In this document: positions 1 through 7,786 of the stretch, piece by piece | Position numbering within the stretch: position 1 is the first letter of the stretch | Layout: each line of letters starts with the position of its first letter | Source: JBLMYQ01 sp050260055 | GTDB lineage: Bacteria > Bacillota > Clostridia > Acetivibrionales > UBA4821 | Length of the DNA: 64,000 nucleotides | NCBI GenBank assembly: GCA_050260055.1 | Contig: JBLNBO010000022.1 | Location: forward strand, 248,001 to 312,000 | Direction of reading: 5' to 3' | Made by a program: the position numbers and the translations under genes | Notes under the pieces: generated by a model | What the model saw: the letters and a program-made list of their open reading frames with translations, nothing else | The model's database searches: none | What the model was told of the DNA's origin: nothing

Positions 1-57
1 ATCTCGCCTTGAGCGCCTTGCACTACTAGCTTCTGACATTATCATCAAGTTATTGAC

Positions 58-265
58 GTGATAAGCTTCGCATAACTGTGTTACTCATCGGTCTCGATGT
101 TTTCACGTATAGAATGTATGCTCCGCGCACCAGTTACCTCAAACACTAACGCGTAACGCTTTAGAGGAAAGCATTAGAAGGGGGTGACAGGATGCAAAGC
201 ATCCGTCATGTAGGGGGAATGCCCCCTATGAAAGACCAAGTGCCTTGTTCTGCTTGCTTCTAACA
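58..265. repeat. dispersed intergenic repeat, long copy
   Basis: This stretch and the one at 20876-20986 begin with the same GTGATAAGC, share TATGCTCCGC internally (117-126 here), and end with CTTGCTTCTAACA here or CTTGCTTCTGACA there. The long copy has about 100 extra bases in its second half. These include two adjacent GC-rich hairpins, one around 187-211 (GGATGC/GCATCC arms) and one around 212-233 (GGGGG/CCCCC arms). A further CTAGCTTCTGACA at 26-38 looks like the 3' end of another copy lying directly upstream. Base composition is clearly more GC-rich than the flanking genes. The function is unknown. It could be a non-autonomous mobile element or a structured intergenic repeat. Confidence 0.4.
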
Positions 266-343
266 CTTTCATGGTAATTTCGATTATTATTGCAAGCGTA
301 TTATGCTTTAATTTGTAATATGTAAAAAGAGAAGAGGGATTTT

Positions 344-1105
344 ATGGGGCTTATTAAAGGGATTAAAGATAGAGATCCTGCTGCCAGGAATGCACTTGAA
401 GTAATTCTCTTGTATCCTGGATTTCATGCAGTAATTTTACATAGACCTGCCCATTTCTTCTATAAAATAAAATGTTTCTTTTTAGCAAGGCTGATTTCTC
501 AATTATCCAGATTCTTAACAGGTATTGAGATTCATCCGGGTGCTAAAATAGGTAAAAATCTTTTTATAGATCATGGATCAGGTGTTGTTATTGGAGAAAC
601 TACAGAGATAGGGGATAATGTTACTATTTATCAGGGGGCAACTCTTGGAGGAACCGGAAAAGATAAAGGAAAGAGACATCCTACCATCGGAAATAATGTT
701 CTTATTAGTACCGGTGCTAAAGTTTTAGGGCCGTTCAAGGTTGGAGATAATGCTAAAGTAGGAGCAAATGCGGTTATATTGGCAGAGGTCCCGCCAAATA
801 CTACTGTTGTAGGTGTCTGGAAAGGCGAAAATATAAAGAAATCGTTGGATTTTGACTGTTTAAAATGCAAACACTTTGTTGTTTCAACAGATAAATTTGA
901 CTTAAATGTAAAAGATAAAAAGATGAATGTATATACAAGTGAAACTGATGAAAAGGTCACAATTAATTTGGTTATTGATAAGGGTGAAGAGCCTGCGAAG
1001 GAGATTTGCAAAGAGGTTCTAAGAGATTTGCATATAGACTGTCCACAGGATTGTGATGGATGTCCATCGTGTAAAGAAGGATTGCATTTTAACCCGAATG
1101 ATTAA
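344..1105 (+). CDS. cysE: serine O-acetyltransferase with Cys-rich C-terminal extension
   Basis: Transfers acetyl from acetyl-CoA to L-serine, giving O-acetylserine for cysteine synthesis in the cytoplasm. Residues 1-160 are the short EpsC/CysE form: a helical N-terminus, then left-handed beta-helix hexapeptide repeats with IDHGSG (catalytic His77) and IGETT. The ATG at 344 follows a purine-rich ribosome site. Oddity: after the usual end near residue 165 there are about 85 more residues carrying seven cysteines (172, 175, 222, 233, 237, 240, 243), the last four in a tight CPQDCDGCPSC cluster. Such a tail is not part of the standard enzyme and could bind metal or sense thiol/redox state. The next gene is cysS, 13 bp downstream, so cysteine is made and charged from one transcript. 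The core assignment is secure and the tail function is unknown. Confidence 0.9.
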   Translation: MGLIKGIKDRDPAARNALEVILLYPGFHAVILHRPAHFFYKIKCFFLARLISQLSRFLTGIEIHPGAKIGKNLFIDHGSGVVIGETTEIGDNVTIYQGATLGGTGKDKGKRHPTIGNNVLISTGAKVLGPFKVGDNAKVGANAVILAEVPPNTTVVGVWKGENIKKSLDFDCLKCKHFVVSTDKFDLNVKDKKMNVYTSETDEKVTINLVIDKGEEPAKEICKEVLRDLHIDCPQDCDGCPSCKEGLHFNPND

Positions 1106-1118
1106 AGGAGATAAAATT

Positions 1119-2498
1119 ATGAAATTATATAATACATTTACAAAACAAAAAGAAGAATTCAAACCATTATCCGGTAATCAAGTACGCATGTATTCCTGCG
1201 GTCCAACAGTTTATTTATTTGCGCATATAGGTAATCTAAGAGCATTCATTTTTGCTGATATTCTAAGAAGGGTATTGAAGTATAATGGCTATGATATAAA
1301 ACATGTTATGAATATAACCGATGTTGGTCATCTGCGTTCTGATGCAGACGAAGGCGAAGATAAAATGCTCAAATCTGCTAGGGAGCAAAAAAAGACTCCT
1401 TGGGAAATTGCTGAATATTATACTGAGGCTTTCCTGGGAGATACGAAAAAGCTCAATATTGAAAGGCCGGAGGTTGTATGCAAAGCAACCGAGCATATTC
1501 CGGAGATGATTGAATTTGTAGAAGGTTTGGTTAAAAAGGGTTATGGATATGAGATAAACGATGGAATATACTATGATATTTCCAAGTTCAAGGAGTATGG
1601 AAAATTATCAGGGGCTTCTCTAGAAGACCAGCTTGCCGGAGCAAGGGTTGAAGTTAATGATGAAAAGAGAAACCCAGCTGATTTTGCATTATGGAAGAAG
1701 GCTGAGAAAGAGCATATTATGCAATGGGCAAGTCCTTGGGGACAAGGCTTTCCAGGGTGGCACATAGAATGCTCTGCAATGAGCAGAAAATACCTTGGTG
1801 AACAATTTGATATTCATACTGGCGGTGTTGACCATATTCCGATTCATCATGAAAATGAAATTGCTCAATCACAAGGATTAACAGGGAAAAATCCAGCTAA
1901 TTTCTGGGCACACAACGAGTTCCTTTTAGTTGATGGCGGGAAAATGTCAAAGAGCCTTGGAAATACATATACTATTTCTGAGTTAGAAGAAAAGGGGTTC
2001 GACCCTCTTGCTTTCAGGATGCTTAACTTTAATGCACATTACAGAAATAAATTAAATTTTACCTGGGAGAGCTTAAAATCAGCGCAAAATTCTCTTGAAA
2101 AAATAAGAGAAGGAATTATTGCTCATCAGAATGGAACTGAAAAGATTAATGAAAAGGAAATAGAGGAGCTTAGGCAGGAGTTCATTAATGAAATAAACGA
2201 TGACTTGAATATTCCAAATGCTATGGCAGTTGTCTGGAAAATTATAAAGGATTCCAGAAAATCAAAACAATTCAGGGAGCTCCTTGTTGATTTTGATAAA
2301 GTTCTTGGGCTCAAGCTGGATGAGGTTAAGGCTAAAGAGGAGGAAGTTCCTCTAGAGGTTTCAAAATTGGTGGAAGAGAGACAACAGGCAAGGAGTCAGA
2401 AAAATTGGAAGTTGTCTGATGAATTAAGGGATAAGATAAAAGACCTTGGTTATGTGGTAGAGGATACTGCTCAGGGCGTAAAGGTAAAAAGGAGCTAA
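1119..2498 (+). CDS. cysS: cysteinyl-tRNA synthetase
   Basis: Charges tRNA-Cys with cysteine in an ATP-dependent reaction. It is a class I synthetase: the HIGN motif (AHIGNLRAF) lies near the N-terminus, the KMSKSLGN loop in the middle, and zinc-ligand Cys/His residues include SCGPT and the GWHIECSAM segment. The C-terminal helical DALR-like domain ends in a basic tail. The reading frame stays open upstream to 1053, but AAAGGAG at 1104-1110 and the family N-terminus (MKLYNTFT) place the start at ATG 1119, giving 459 aa, a normal length. It lies directly behind cysE, a common pairing in Firmicutes. A strong terminator overlaps its stop codon. Confidence 0.96.
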   Translation: MKLYNTFTKQKEEFKPLSGNQVRMYSCGPTVYLFAHIGNLRAFIFADILRRVLKYNGYDIKHVMNITDVGHLRSDADEGEDKMLKSAREQKKTPWEIAEYYTEAFLGDTKKLNIERPEVVCKATEHIPEMIEFVEGLVKKGYGYEINDGIYYDISKFKEYGKLSGASLEDQLAGARVEVNDEKRNPADFALWKKAEKEHIMQWASPWGQGFPGWHIECSAMSRKYLGEQFDIHTGGVDHIPIHHENEIAQSQGLTGKNPANFWAHNEFLLVDGGKMSKSLGNTYTISELEEKGFDPLAFRMLNFNAHYRNKLNFTWESLKSAQNSLEKIREGIIAHQNGTEKINEKEIEELRQEFINEINDDLNIPNAMAVVWKIIKDSRKSKQFRELLVDFDKVLGLKLDEVKAKEEEVPLEVSKLVEERQQARSQKNWKLSDELRDKIKDLGYVVEDTAQGVKVKRS

Positions 2499-2511
2499 AA
2501 AGCTCCTTTTT
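2486..2511 (+). terminator. intrinsic terminator of cysE-cysS
   Basis: An 11-bp perfect stem (AAAAAGGAGCT pairing with AGCTCCTTTTT) with an AAAA loop. The cysS stop codon lies inside the structure. The T-run is formed by the 3' arm. Confidence 0.85.
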
Positions 2512-2585
2512 ACGTGAGAATTAAGTACTTCTAATCTTTTCGCTTTTCAAAGTTCTTTCCTCTCTCCCAAAATATTAATTCTACA

Positions 2586-2632
2586 TTGACACGAATATTA
2601 TTATATTATAATATAGTAATATAATAATATTC
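2586..2632 (+). promoter_or_regulatory. promoter overlapped by a 15-bp palindromic operator
   Basis: TTGACA (2586-2591) and TAATAT (2609-2614) are 17 bp apart, a near-consensus housekeeping promoter. A perfect 15-bp inverted repeat (2593-2607 and 2618-2632, 10-bp spacer) covers the region from the -35 through past the expected start site. It sits immediately upstream of the ArsR-family gene at 2645, so autorepression by that protein is the natural reading. Binding is inferred; the palindrome is directly visible. Confidence 0.75.
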
Positions 2633-2644
2633 TCGGAGGTTAAT

Positions 2645-2932
2645 ATGAGATCAATCAAAGAAAGTTTTGAAGAAAAAGCAGAAATCTTCAGCTTACTTTC
2701 AAACCCAATAAGAATATGTATTGCATTCAGCCTTTTTATGAAGGGGCCTAGTACCGTAAGTGAAATTCAAGGTTGTGCAAATGTTCCTCAATCCAGTGTT
2801 TCACAGCATTTAGCAAAACTAAAATCAGGCGGCATTGTGAAAGCTAAAAGACATGGAAATGAAATGCATTATGAATTAGTTAATGAGGATGTTAAAGCAT
2901 TATTAAAGCTGATTTTTGCTGAACATTTATAA
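2645..2932 (+). CDS. ArsR/SmtB-family winged-helix repressor
   Basis: A 95-residue DNA-binding protein of the ArsR type: an N-terminal helix, then the wHTH with recognition helix SSVSQHLAKLKSGGIV and wing residues KRHGNEMHYEL. GGAGGT at 2635-2640 fits the ATG at 2645. The classic metal site ELCVCD in helix 3 is absent; the corresponding segment reads EIQGCANV. Only two cysteines remain, Cys25 and Cys44, the sort of pair seen in persulfide or redox-sensing ArsR proteins, though this is an inference. The gene lies under a palindromic operator and 25 bp ahead of a small ferredoxin-like gene, which is likely its co-transcribed target. The ligand is unknown. Confidence 0.85.
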   Translation: MRSIKESFEEKAEIFSLLSNPIRICIAFSLFMKGPSTVSEIQGCANVPQSSVSQHLAKLKSGGIVKAKRHGNEMHYELVNEDVKALLKLIFAEHL

Positions 2933-2957
2933 TATCAAAAAGAAAGGAAGATAGTGA

Positions 2958-3152
2958 ATGAAAGAATTAACGGTAATGAATGAAAGGTGCCCTCAAAACC
3001 ATCCTTGCCCTTCAATAAAAGTTTGCCCTGTTGGAGCACTTAAACAAAAAGGCTTTAATGCTCCCACGGTTGATAATGAAGCCTGTATCAAGTGCGGGAA
3101 ATGTGCTCTATACTGTCCTATGAGGGCATTGCAGATGAAAGAGCAATCATAG
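2958..3152 (+). CDS. small 4Fe-4S ferredoxin-like protein
   Basis: A 64-residue iron-sulfur protein. The C-terminal half has a textbook cluster motif, Cys43-x2-Cys46-x2-Cys49-x3-Cys53-Pro. The N-terminal half has a looser set, Cys11, Cys17 and Cys23-Pro, which could complete a second cluster as in bacterial 2[4Fe-4S] ferredoxins. The ATG at 2958 follows AAAGGAAG. It has no membrane segment or signal peptide, so it should be a cytoplasmic electron carrier or sensor. It shares a transcript with the ArsR gene just upstream, suggesting it is made in response to that regulator's signal. The partner enzyme is not in the window. Confidence 0.8.
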   Translation: MKELTVMNERCPQNHPCPSIKVCPVGALKQKGFNAPTVDNEACIKCGKCALYCPMRALQMKEQS

Positions 3153-3228
3153 ATTTGAAACCATTAAGTTAAAATGATAGAATTTTAATTAAATCAAGCT
3201 GCAAATAATTTTTTCGGAAAGGATAATT

Positions 3229-4080
3229 ATGAACGAAATAACCATTTCTAATTCTGCAAAGATTAATCTTTACCTTGATGTAGTTGGCAAGAGGCCGGAT
3301 GGCTATCATGAGCTGCAAATGGTTATGCAAAAGATAAGCCTTTATGATGAAATTTATGTTTCAAAAGTTAAGTCAGGAATTGAAGTAACTTGCGACAAGG
3401 AGCATATACCAACAGGTGAAAAAAATATTGCGTATAAAGCAGCAAAAATGTTTAAAGATAAGCTTGATATTAAAGACGGAGTGAAGATTCATATCAATAA
3501 GAAGATTCCAGATGGTGCTGGATTAGGAGGTGGAAGCTCGGATGCTTCTGCTGTTTTGATGGCCATGAATGAACTTTTTGAAATGTATCTTCAAAAAGAA
3601 GAATTGATTGACATTGGTAAAGCAGTTGGGGCGGATGTTCCATTTGGATTGTTTTACGGGACAGCTCTTGCAGAAGGAATAGGGGAGAAACTTACAAGAA
3701 TTAAAATGAATGCAAGACCTTATGTTGTTTTAGTTAAGCCTGAGTTTAGTGTTTCAACTGCCAATGTTTACAGCCGATATAAGGTTCATAAAAGGCCGGA
3801 GCAGTTTAGTGTTGAAGGTATAATTAAAGCACTGGATACTGGGGATATTAATGATATTGGAAAGAATCTTTACAATTCGCTAGAAACAGTTACTTGTATA
3901 GATTTTCCTGAAATAAATGATATAAAGCAAAAACTTATTGAGCAAGGAGCAAAAGGTTCATTAATGTCTGGAAGCGGCTCGGCGGTTTTCGGAATTTTTG
4001 ATGACCGTCAGTTTGCTGAAATAAGCTGCTCAGTATTTAAAGAAAAAAACAAGCAAGTATTCTTAGTAGAGCTAGTTTAA
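3229..4080 (+). CDS. ispE: 4-diphosphocytidyl-2-C-methyl-D-erythritol kinase
   Basis: Phosphorylates CDP-methylerythritol in the non-mevalonate (MEP) isoprenoid pathway. It is a GHMP-kinase fold protein of 283 aa, a normal length. The N-terminus is SAKINLYLDVVGKRPDGYHEL, the ATP-binding glycine-rich loop is PDGAGLGGGSSDA (around residues 96-108), and the C-terminal GSLMSGSGSAVFGIF motif completes the nucleotide pocket. The ATG at 3229 is preceded by GGAAAGGA. No other MEP gene is adjacent. The following 306 bp hold no gene and no clear terminator. Confidence 0.95.
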   Translation: MNEITISNSAKINLYLDVVGKRPDGYHELQMVMQKISLYDEIYVSKVKSGIEVTCDKEHIPTGEKNIAYKAAKMFKDKLDIKDGVKIHINKKIPDGAGLGGGSSDASAVLMAMNELFEMYLQKEELIDIGKAVGADVPFGLFYGTALAEGIGEKLTRIKMNARPYVVLVKPEFSVSTANVYSRYKVHKRPEQFSVEGIIKALDTGDINDIGKNLYNSLETVTCIDFPEINDIKQKLIEQGAKGSLMSGSGSAVFGIFDDRQFAEISCSVFKEKNKQVFLVELV

Positions 4081-4386
4081 ATTTATTCAAATATTTAATA
4101 ATAGAAAGTTGATAGTATTATTTAAATCAAATTATTTATAAAAGAAAAAATGATTCGCGAGTATAAATTCACAGCCATAAAAGAATACATCTAAGCTGGA
4201 TGTTTCGAGTCTTACTATTTAGAAAGGACCTCAGAAATATTCAGCGATGCTGTCTGAATTTATATGAGTAAATTTGTTTTTTCTTTTAATTTTCTTATTA
4301 AATCTATTGGAATCCCGCTCTTTTTTGTTGTACTCATAGACTCAATATCCCCAGCATAAAATTAATTATGAACTGGGGGTATGTGA
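4081..4386. other. gene-free gap between ispE and the CotS-like gene
   Basis: No reading frame with coding character is seen. The segment is AT-rich with a few T-runs (around 4276-4300). Near its 3' end a 9-bp stem (4346-4354 with 4373-4381) encloses the GGGGGT ribosome site of the next gene. No recognisable riboswitch core was found; in particular there is no glycine riboswitch signature despite the gcv genes downstream. Confidence 0.6.
4346..4381 (+). promoter_or_regulatory. hairpin sequestering the ribosome site of the CotS-like gene
   Basis: TATCCCCAG (4346-4354) pairs with CTGGGGGTA (4373-4381) with one G-U pair, and CATA/TATG extends it inward. The right arm contains the GGGGGT ribosome site for the ATG at 4387. 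Directly after it, ATG TGA (4381-4386) forms a start-stop pair just ahead of the true ATG. This suggests translational control. It has not been tested for conservation. Confidence 0.45.
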
Positions 4387-5385
4387 ATGATTATATCTGA
4401 TGCAGTGCAGCTTAGTGAGCGTTTTGGATTTCAAGGTGATGCAAGTGTCGTTAGAGATATGTGTAGAGTTCTGACATCAAAAGGGCAGATATGTATAAAA
4501 AAGGTAGGATACGGCATTGATAGGCTGATTTTTATACATAATGCTAAAGAATATCTGGTTAGAAATGGATTCAATCTGATTGATAGATTCTATTCTTCTC
4601 CTGATGGCAATCCATATATTGTTTTAAATGAAGAAGTATTTGTTGCTGTCGATTGGATAAATGGAAGAGAATGCGACTTTAAGAAACAGGAAGATGTCAG
4701 AATTGCAGCCCAAACACTTGCAAATTTCCATAATGGAGTTGAAGGATATATTCCTGCGACAGGCACTAAATCGCGCGATGAACTGGGATTACTCCCAGCT
4801 ACTCTTAAAAAGAGAAGCGAAGAATTAATAAGGTTAAAGAAAGTAGCACAAAAAAGCAGAAATAGATTTGATTTTTTATTTATTGATAATGTGGATTTTT
4901 TTATTGAAAAGAGTCTTTCATCAATAGAAGTAATGTATTCTCCAGCTTATTCAAGAATTGTTGAAAAAGCAAAAGAAAATAAAGAATACTGCCATAGGGA
5001 TTATTCATTTCATAATCTCGCGTTCGACAGCAATGAAAATCTTCATTTGCAAAACTTTGATTATTTTTGTGCTGAAGTAAAGATATATGATGTTGCAAGC
5101 TTTCTACGAAAAATCATGGGTGAATATAATTGGAATGTTGATGTTGCATTACGGGTTGTAAATTGGTATGATACAATCAGCAAAATTGATAAGGATGAAA
5201 TAGCTGCACTTGTTGCATTGATGGAGTTTCCACAGAAATTCTGGAGAATTGCAAATCGCTATTATAACAGCAGAAGAACGCGCCCAGAAAACGGTTTTTA
5301 TAATAAGCTAATGGACGTAATTCGAGAAAAAGAAGTTTACAGGGATTTTACTACAAAGTTTAAGAACCAGTTAGGAATGCATTAA
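4387..5385 (+). CDS. CotS-family spore coat protein (kinase-like fold)
   Basis: A 332-residue member of the CotS/YsxE/YutH group, proteins with an aminoglycoside-phosphotransferase-like fold found in or around the spore coat of Bacilli and Clostridia. Visible features are a kinase-like N-lobe, a catalytic-loop-like HRDYSFHNLAF segment, then QNFDYF in place of a DFD/DFG motif, and a helical C-terminus rich in Arg and Tyr. Whether it retains kinase activity cannot be told from sequence. The stop codon is 16 bp ahead of gcvT, so it is probably co-transcribed with the glycine cleavage cluster, an odd pairing for a coat protein. Its ribosome site lies in a hairpin. Confidence 0.8.
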   Translation: MIISDAVQLSERFGFQGDASVVRDMCRVLTSKGQICIKKVGYGIDRLIFIHNAKEYLVRNGFNLIDRFYSSPDGNPYIVLNEEVFVAVDWINGRECDFKKQEDVRIAAQTLANFHNGVEGYIPATGTKSRDELGLLPATLKKRSEELIRLKKVAQKSRNRFDFLFIDNVDFFIEKSLSSIEVMYSPAYSRIVEKAKENKEYCHRDYSFHNLAFDSNENLHLQNFDYFCAEVKIYDVASFLRKIMGEYNWNVDVALRVVNWYDTISKIDKDEIAALVALMEFPQKFWRIANRYYNSRRTRPENGFYNKLMDVIREKEVYRDFTTKFKNQLGMH

Positions 5386-5401
5386 AAAACTAAGGAGTGA
5401 C

Positions 5402-6523
5402 TTGAGAGTGGACAATTTATTAAAAACACCTTTATTTGAGCTTTATGAGGAGTACGGAGGAAAGGTTGTAGACTTTGCAGGATGGGCACTTCCAGTTCAG
5501 TTTTCTGGAATAATTGAGGAACACAAGGCTGTTAGAACCAATGCAGGATTATTTGATGTTTCTCATATGGGTGAAATCCTGGTTTTTGGTGAAGGGGCAA
5601 CCGAATTTCTTGATTTTCTTTTGGCGAATGATATCTCTTCGCTAAAAAACGGAAAAATAAGATATGCTCATATGTGCAATAATAATGGCGGTGTAGTTGA
5701 TGACATTTTAGTATACAAGCTTAGTTTTGATGAGTATTTACTTGTTGTAAATGCTTCTAACATTGAAAAAGATTTTAAATGGATTAAAAGTAAAGCACCT
5801 AATGAAGTTTTTATAGAAAATGTATCACAACAATTTGCCCAATTAGCTCTACAAGGTCCTAAAGCTGTGGAAATTCTGTCGAAGCTGACTGATTCTGGCC
5901 TATCTTCCATGAAATATTATTCTTTTGAAAGAGATGTATTTGTATCTGGCTTTAAATGTATTATTTCGAGAACAGGTTATACAGGGGAAGACGGTTTCGA
6001 GATTTATTGCGCTCCAAAAGATGCTCCAAATTTATGGCGAAAAATTTTAGAAACTGGTAATGATTTCGGGGCTGTTCCTGTAGGGTTAGGAGCAAGAGAT
6101 ACACTAAGGTTTGAAGCATGTATGCCATTATATGGTCATGAACTTGATGAAGATATTACACCTTTGGAAGCAGGACTTGAAAGATATGTAAAACTGGACA
6201 AGCCGGATTTCATTGGAAAGAAAGCACTTAAAGAGCAAAGGCAGAATGGTATACCTCGTATACTAATTGGAATAGAAATGATTGAAAGGGGAATACCAAG
6301 AGGAGGATATTCAGTAATTCTAAATCAAAAAGCAATTGGAAAAGTTACCACTGGCTCGTATTGCCCAACGGCTAATAAGAATCTTGCGCTAGCTTTTGTT
6401 GATGTGAAAAGAGTTTCAGTTGGAGATAATGGCAAGCCGCTTGAAGGACAAGAATTATATATTGAAATACGAGAAAAGAATGTTATGGCCAAAACTGTTA
6501 TAACACCATTTTACAGGAGGTAG
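5402..6523 (+). CDS. gcvT: glycine cleavage system T protein (aminomethyltransferase)
   Basis: Transfers the aminomethyl carbon from lipoyl-H protein to tetrahydrofolate, releasing ammonia. The protein has 373 aa. Family features include the N-terminal DFAGWALPVQF, GLFDVSHMGE, the folate-domain ISRTGYTGEDGFEIY and the late GARDTLRFEACMPLYGHEL. AAGGAG at 5392-5397 serves either TTG 5402 or GTG 5408; spacing favours neither clearly, so the first two residues are uncertain. It is the first gene of the cluster gcvT, amidohydrolase, gcvH, gcvPA, gcvPB. The E3/Lpd component is not in the window. Confidence 0.95.
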   Translation: MRVDNLLKTPLFELYEEYGGKVVDFAGWALPVQFSGIIEEHKAVRTNAGLFDVSHMGEILVFGEGATEFLDFLLANDISSLKNGKIRYAHMCNNNGGVVDDILVYKLSFDEYLLVVNASNIEKDFKWIKSKAPNEVFIENVSQQFAQLALQGPKAVEILSKLTDSGLSSMKYYSFERDVFVSGFKCIISRTGYTGEDGFEIYCAPKDAPNLWRKILETGNDFGAVPVGLGARDTLRFEACMPLYGHELDEDITPLEAGLERYVKLDKPDFIGKKALKEQRQNGIPRILIGIEMIERGIPRGGYSVILNQKAIGKVTTGSYCPTANKNLALAFVDVKRVSVGDNGKPLEGQELYIEIREKNVMAKTVITPFYRR

Positions 6524-6527
6524 AAAA

Positions 6528-7334
6528 GTGGTTATAGATGCGCATACTCACATATTCAATCAAGATAGTCTAAATGAGTATCTTGGGAAATACCCATCCG
6601 ATGTTTTTGTTTGTATAAGATTTATAAAGGATTTTTGTGGAGGAGCATTTGAAGGTAGGGATGAAGAACTTGATCATTTTGTAGAGTCTAATCCTAATGC
6701 TTTTCTGGTTGAGAGTATAGATTTTGAAGTTAATATTCTTAGCCAGATTGAAGAGCTAACAGCTAAAATGGAAAGTAGTAATAACATTAAGGGGATAAAG
6801 CTTTATCCTGGATATCAACATTTCTTTCCTTATAATGAAAGATTATTACCTGCTTATGTATTTGCACATGAGCAGAATATCCCAGTAATTTTACATTCAG
6901 GAGCAGTATATCAATATGAAAACAGCCAAGCACAGCTTCAATATGTAAATCCAATCTATGTTGATGAGGCAGCTACAAGATATCCAGATACAAAATTCAT
7001 AATTACTCATTTCGGATTTCCATATATTATGGAGACTGCAATGGTTCTAAACAAGAATAATAATGTATATGCCGATATTTCAGGTATGCTGGATGAAGAT
7101 ACATATGAAATATTTAAACAAGATATAAAAAGAGCGTTGAAATATTACCCTGGAATTACAAATCAGATTCTTTTTGGGACAGATTTTATTGGCAATGATA
7201 CATATCTTAATGAGGTTGAGTTATATGTAAAACTGGTTGAAGAACTTTTTGAAAATGTAGAAGAACGTGAAGCGGTATTTTTTAAAAATGCACAGAAGGT
7301 GTTTAATTTAGCTGACAATTCACAAGAGGGTTAA
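6528..7334 (+). CDS. amidohydrolase-superfamily metal-dependent hydrolase in gcv cluster
   Basis: A 268-residue TIM-barrel hydrolase of the amidohydrolase-2 type. Metal-binding signatures are the N-terminal DAHTHIF, a mid-barrel IPVILHSGA, IITHFGFP and a late LFGTDF aspartate. The start is GTG 6528, only 4 bp after the gcvT stop and behind an AGGAGG site at the end of gcvT, so it is translationally linked to gcvT. It lies between gcvT and gcvH, where no such enzyme is normally required. It might hydrolyse a folate-, formyl- or amide-containing by-product, but the substrate cannot be read from sequence. Confidence 0.8.
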   Translation: MVIDAHTHIFNQDSLNEYLGKYPSDVFVCIRFIKDFCGGAFEGRDEELDHFVESNPNAFLVESIDFEVNILSQIEELTAKMESSNNIKGIKLYPGYQHFFPYNERLLPAYVFAHEQNIPVILHSGAVYQYENSQAQLQYVNPIYVDEAATRYPDTKFIITHFGFPYIMETAMVLNKNNNVYADISGMLDEDTYEIFKQDIKRALKYYPGITNQILFGTDFIGNDTYLNEVELYVKLVEELFENVEEREAVFFKNAQKVFNLADNSQEG

Positions 7335-7375
7335 TTATCATTTACAACTTGTTACTATTTTATTAGGAGGGTTTT

Positions 7376-7741
7376 ATGGATATTAAATTTGCAAGCACAC
7401 ATGAATGGGCTAAAGTTGAAGAGAGAAAAGCCTATATAGGAATTTCCGACCATGCACAGCATTCAATGGGAGATATTGTTTTTGTTGAAATGCCTGAGAA
7501 GGGAAAACTAATAAAAGCAGGTGATTCAATTGGAGTAGTTGAATCTGTTAAGGCAGTATCTGATGTTTATACTCCGCTTAGCGGCAAAGTCTTAGAAATA
7601 AATGAAGGACTGTTGGATGAACCTGAAAAGATTAATCAGGCACCATATGAAAGCTGGCTGATTGCAATTGAAATGAGTGAACCAACCGAATTCGAAAAAA
7701 TGTTGACAAAAGAACAGTATGAAGATTTGTGCAAGGAATAA
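7376..7741 (+). CDS. gcvH: glycine cleavage system H protein
   Basis: Lipoyl carrier that shuttles the aminomethyl group between P, T and L proteins. The 121-aa hammerhead lipoyl domain carries the modification motif GVVESVKAVSDVY with Lys59 as the lipoylated residue, preceded by HEWAKVE and IGISDHAQHSMGDIVFVE. AGGAGG directly upstream supports ATG 7376. It sits between the amidohydrolase and gcvPA in one operon with short spacers. No lipoate ligase or synthase is nearby, so lipoylation depends on genes elsewhere. Confidence 0.96.
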   Translation: MDIKFASTHEWAKVEERKAYIGISDHAQHSMGDIVFVEMPEKGKLIKAGDSIGVVESVKAVSDVYTPLSGKVLEINEGLLDEPEKINQAPYESWLIAIEMSEPTEFEKMLTKEQYEDLCKE

Positions 7742-7786
7742 AATTTCAAAATGGCAAATGGTACTATTTAAAAGGGGTATTTATTT

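Noticed and set aside
1..343. T-box or S-box leader for cysE-cysS
   Set aside because: No T-box core (such as the TGGNACC bulge) or S-box conserved motifs could be found; the GC-rich structure matches the repeat at 20876 instead.
4081..5401. Glycine riboswitch for the gcv genes
   Set aside because: Neither the gap before the CotS-like gene nor the 16-bp gap before gcvT holds the conserved glycine-aptamer core.
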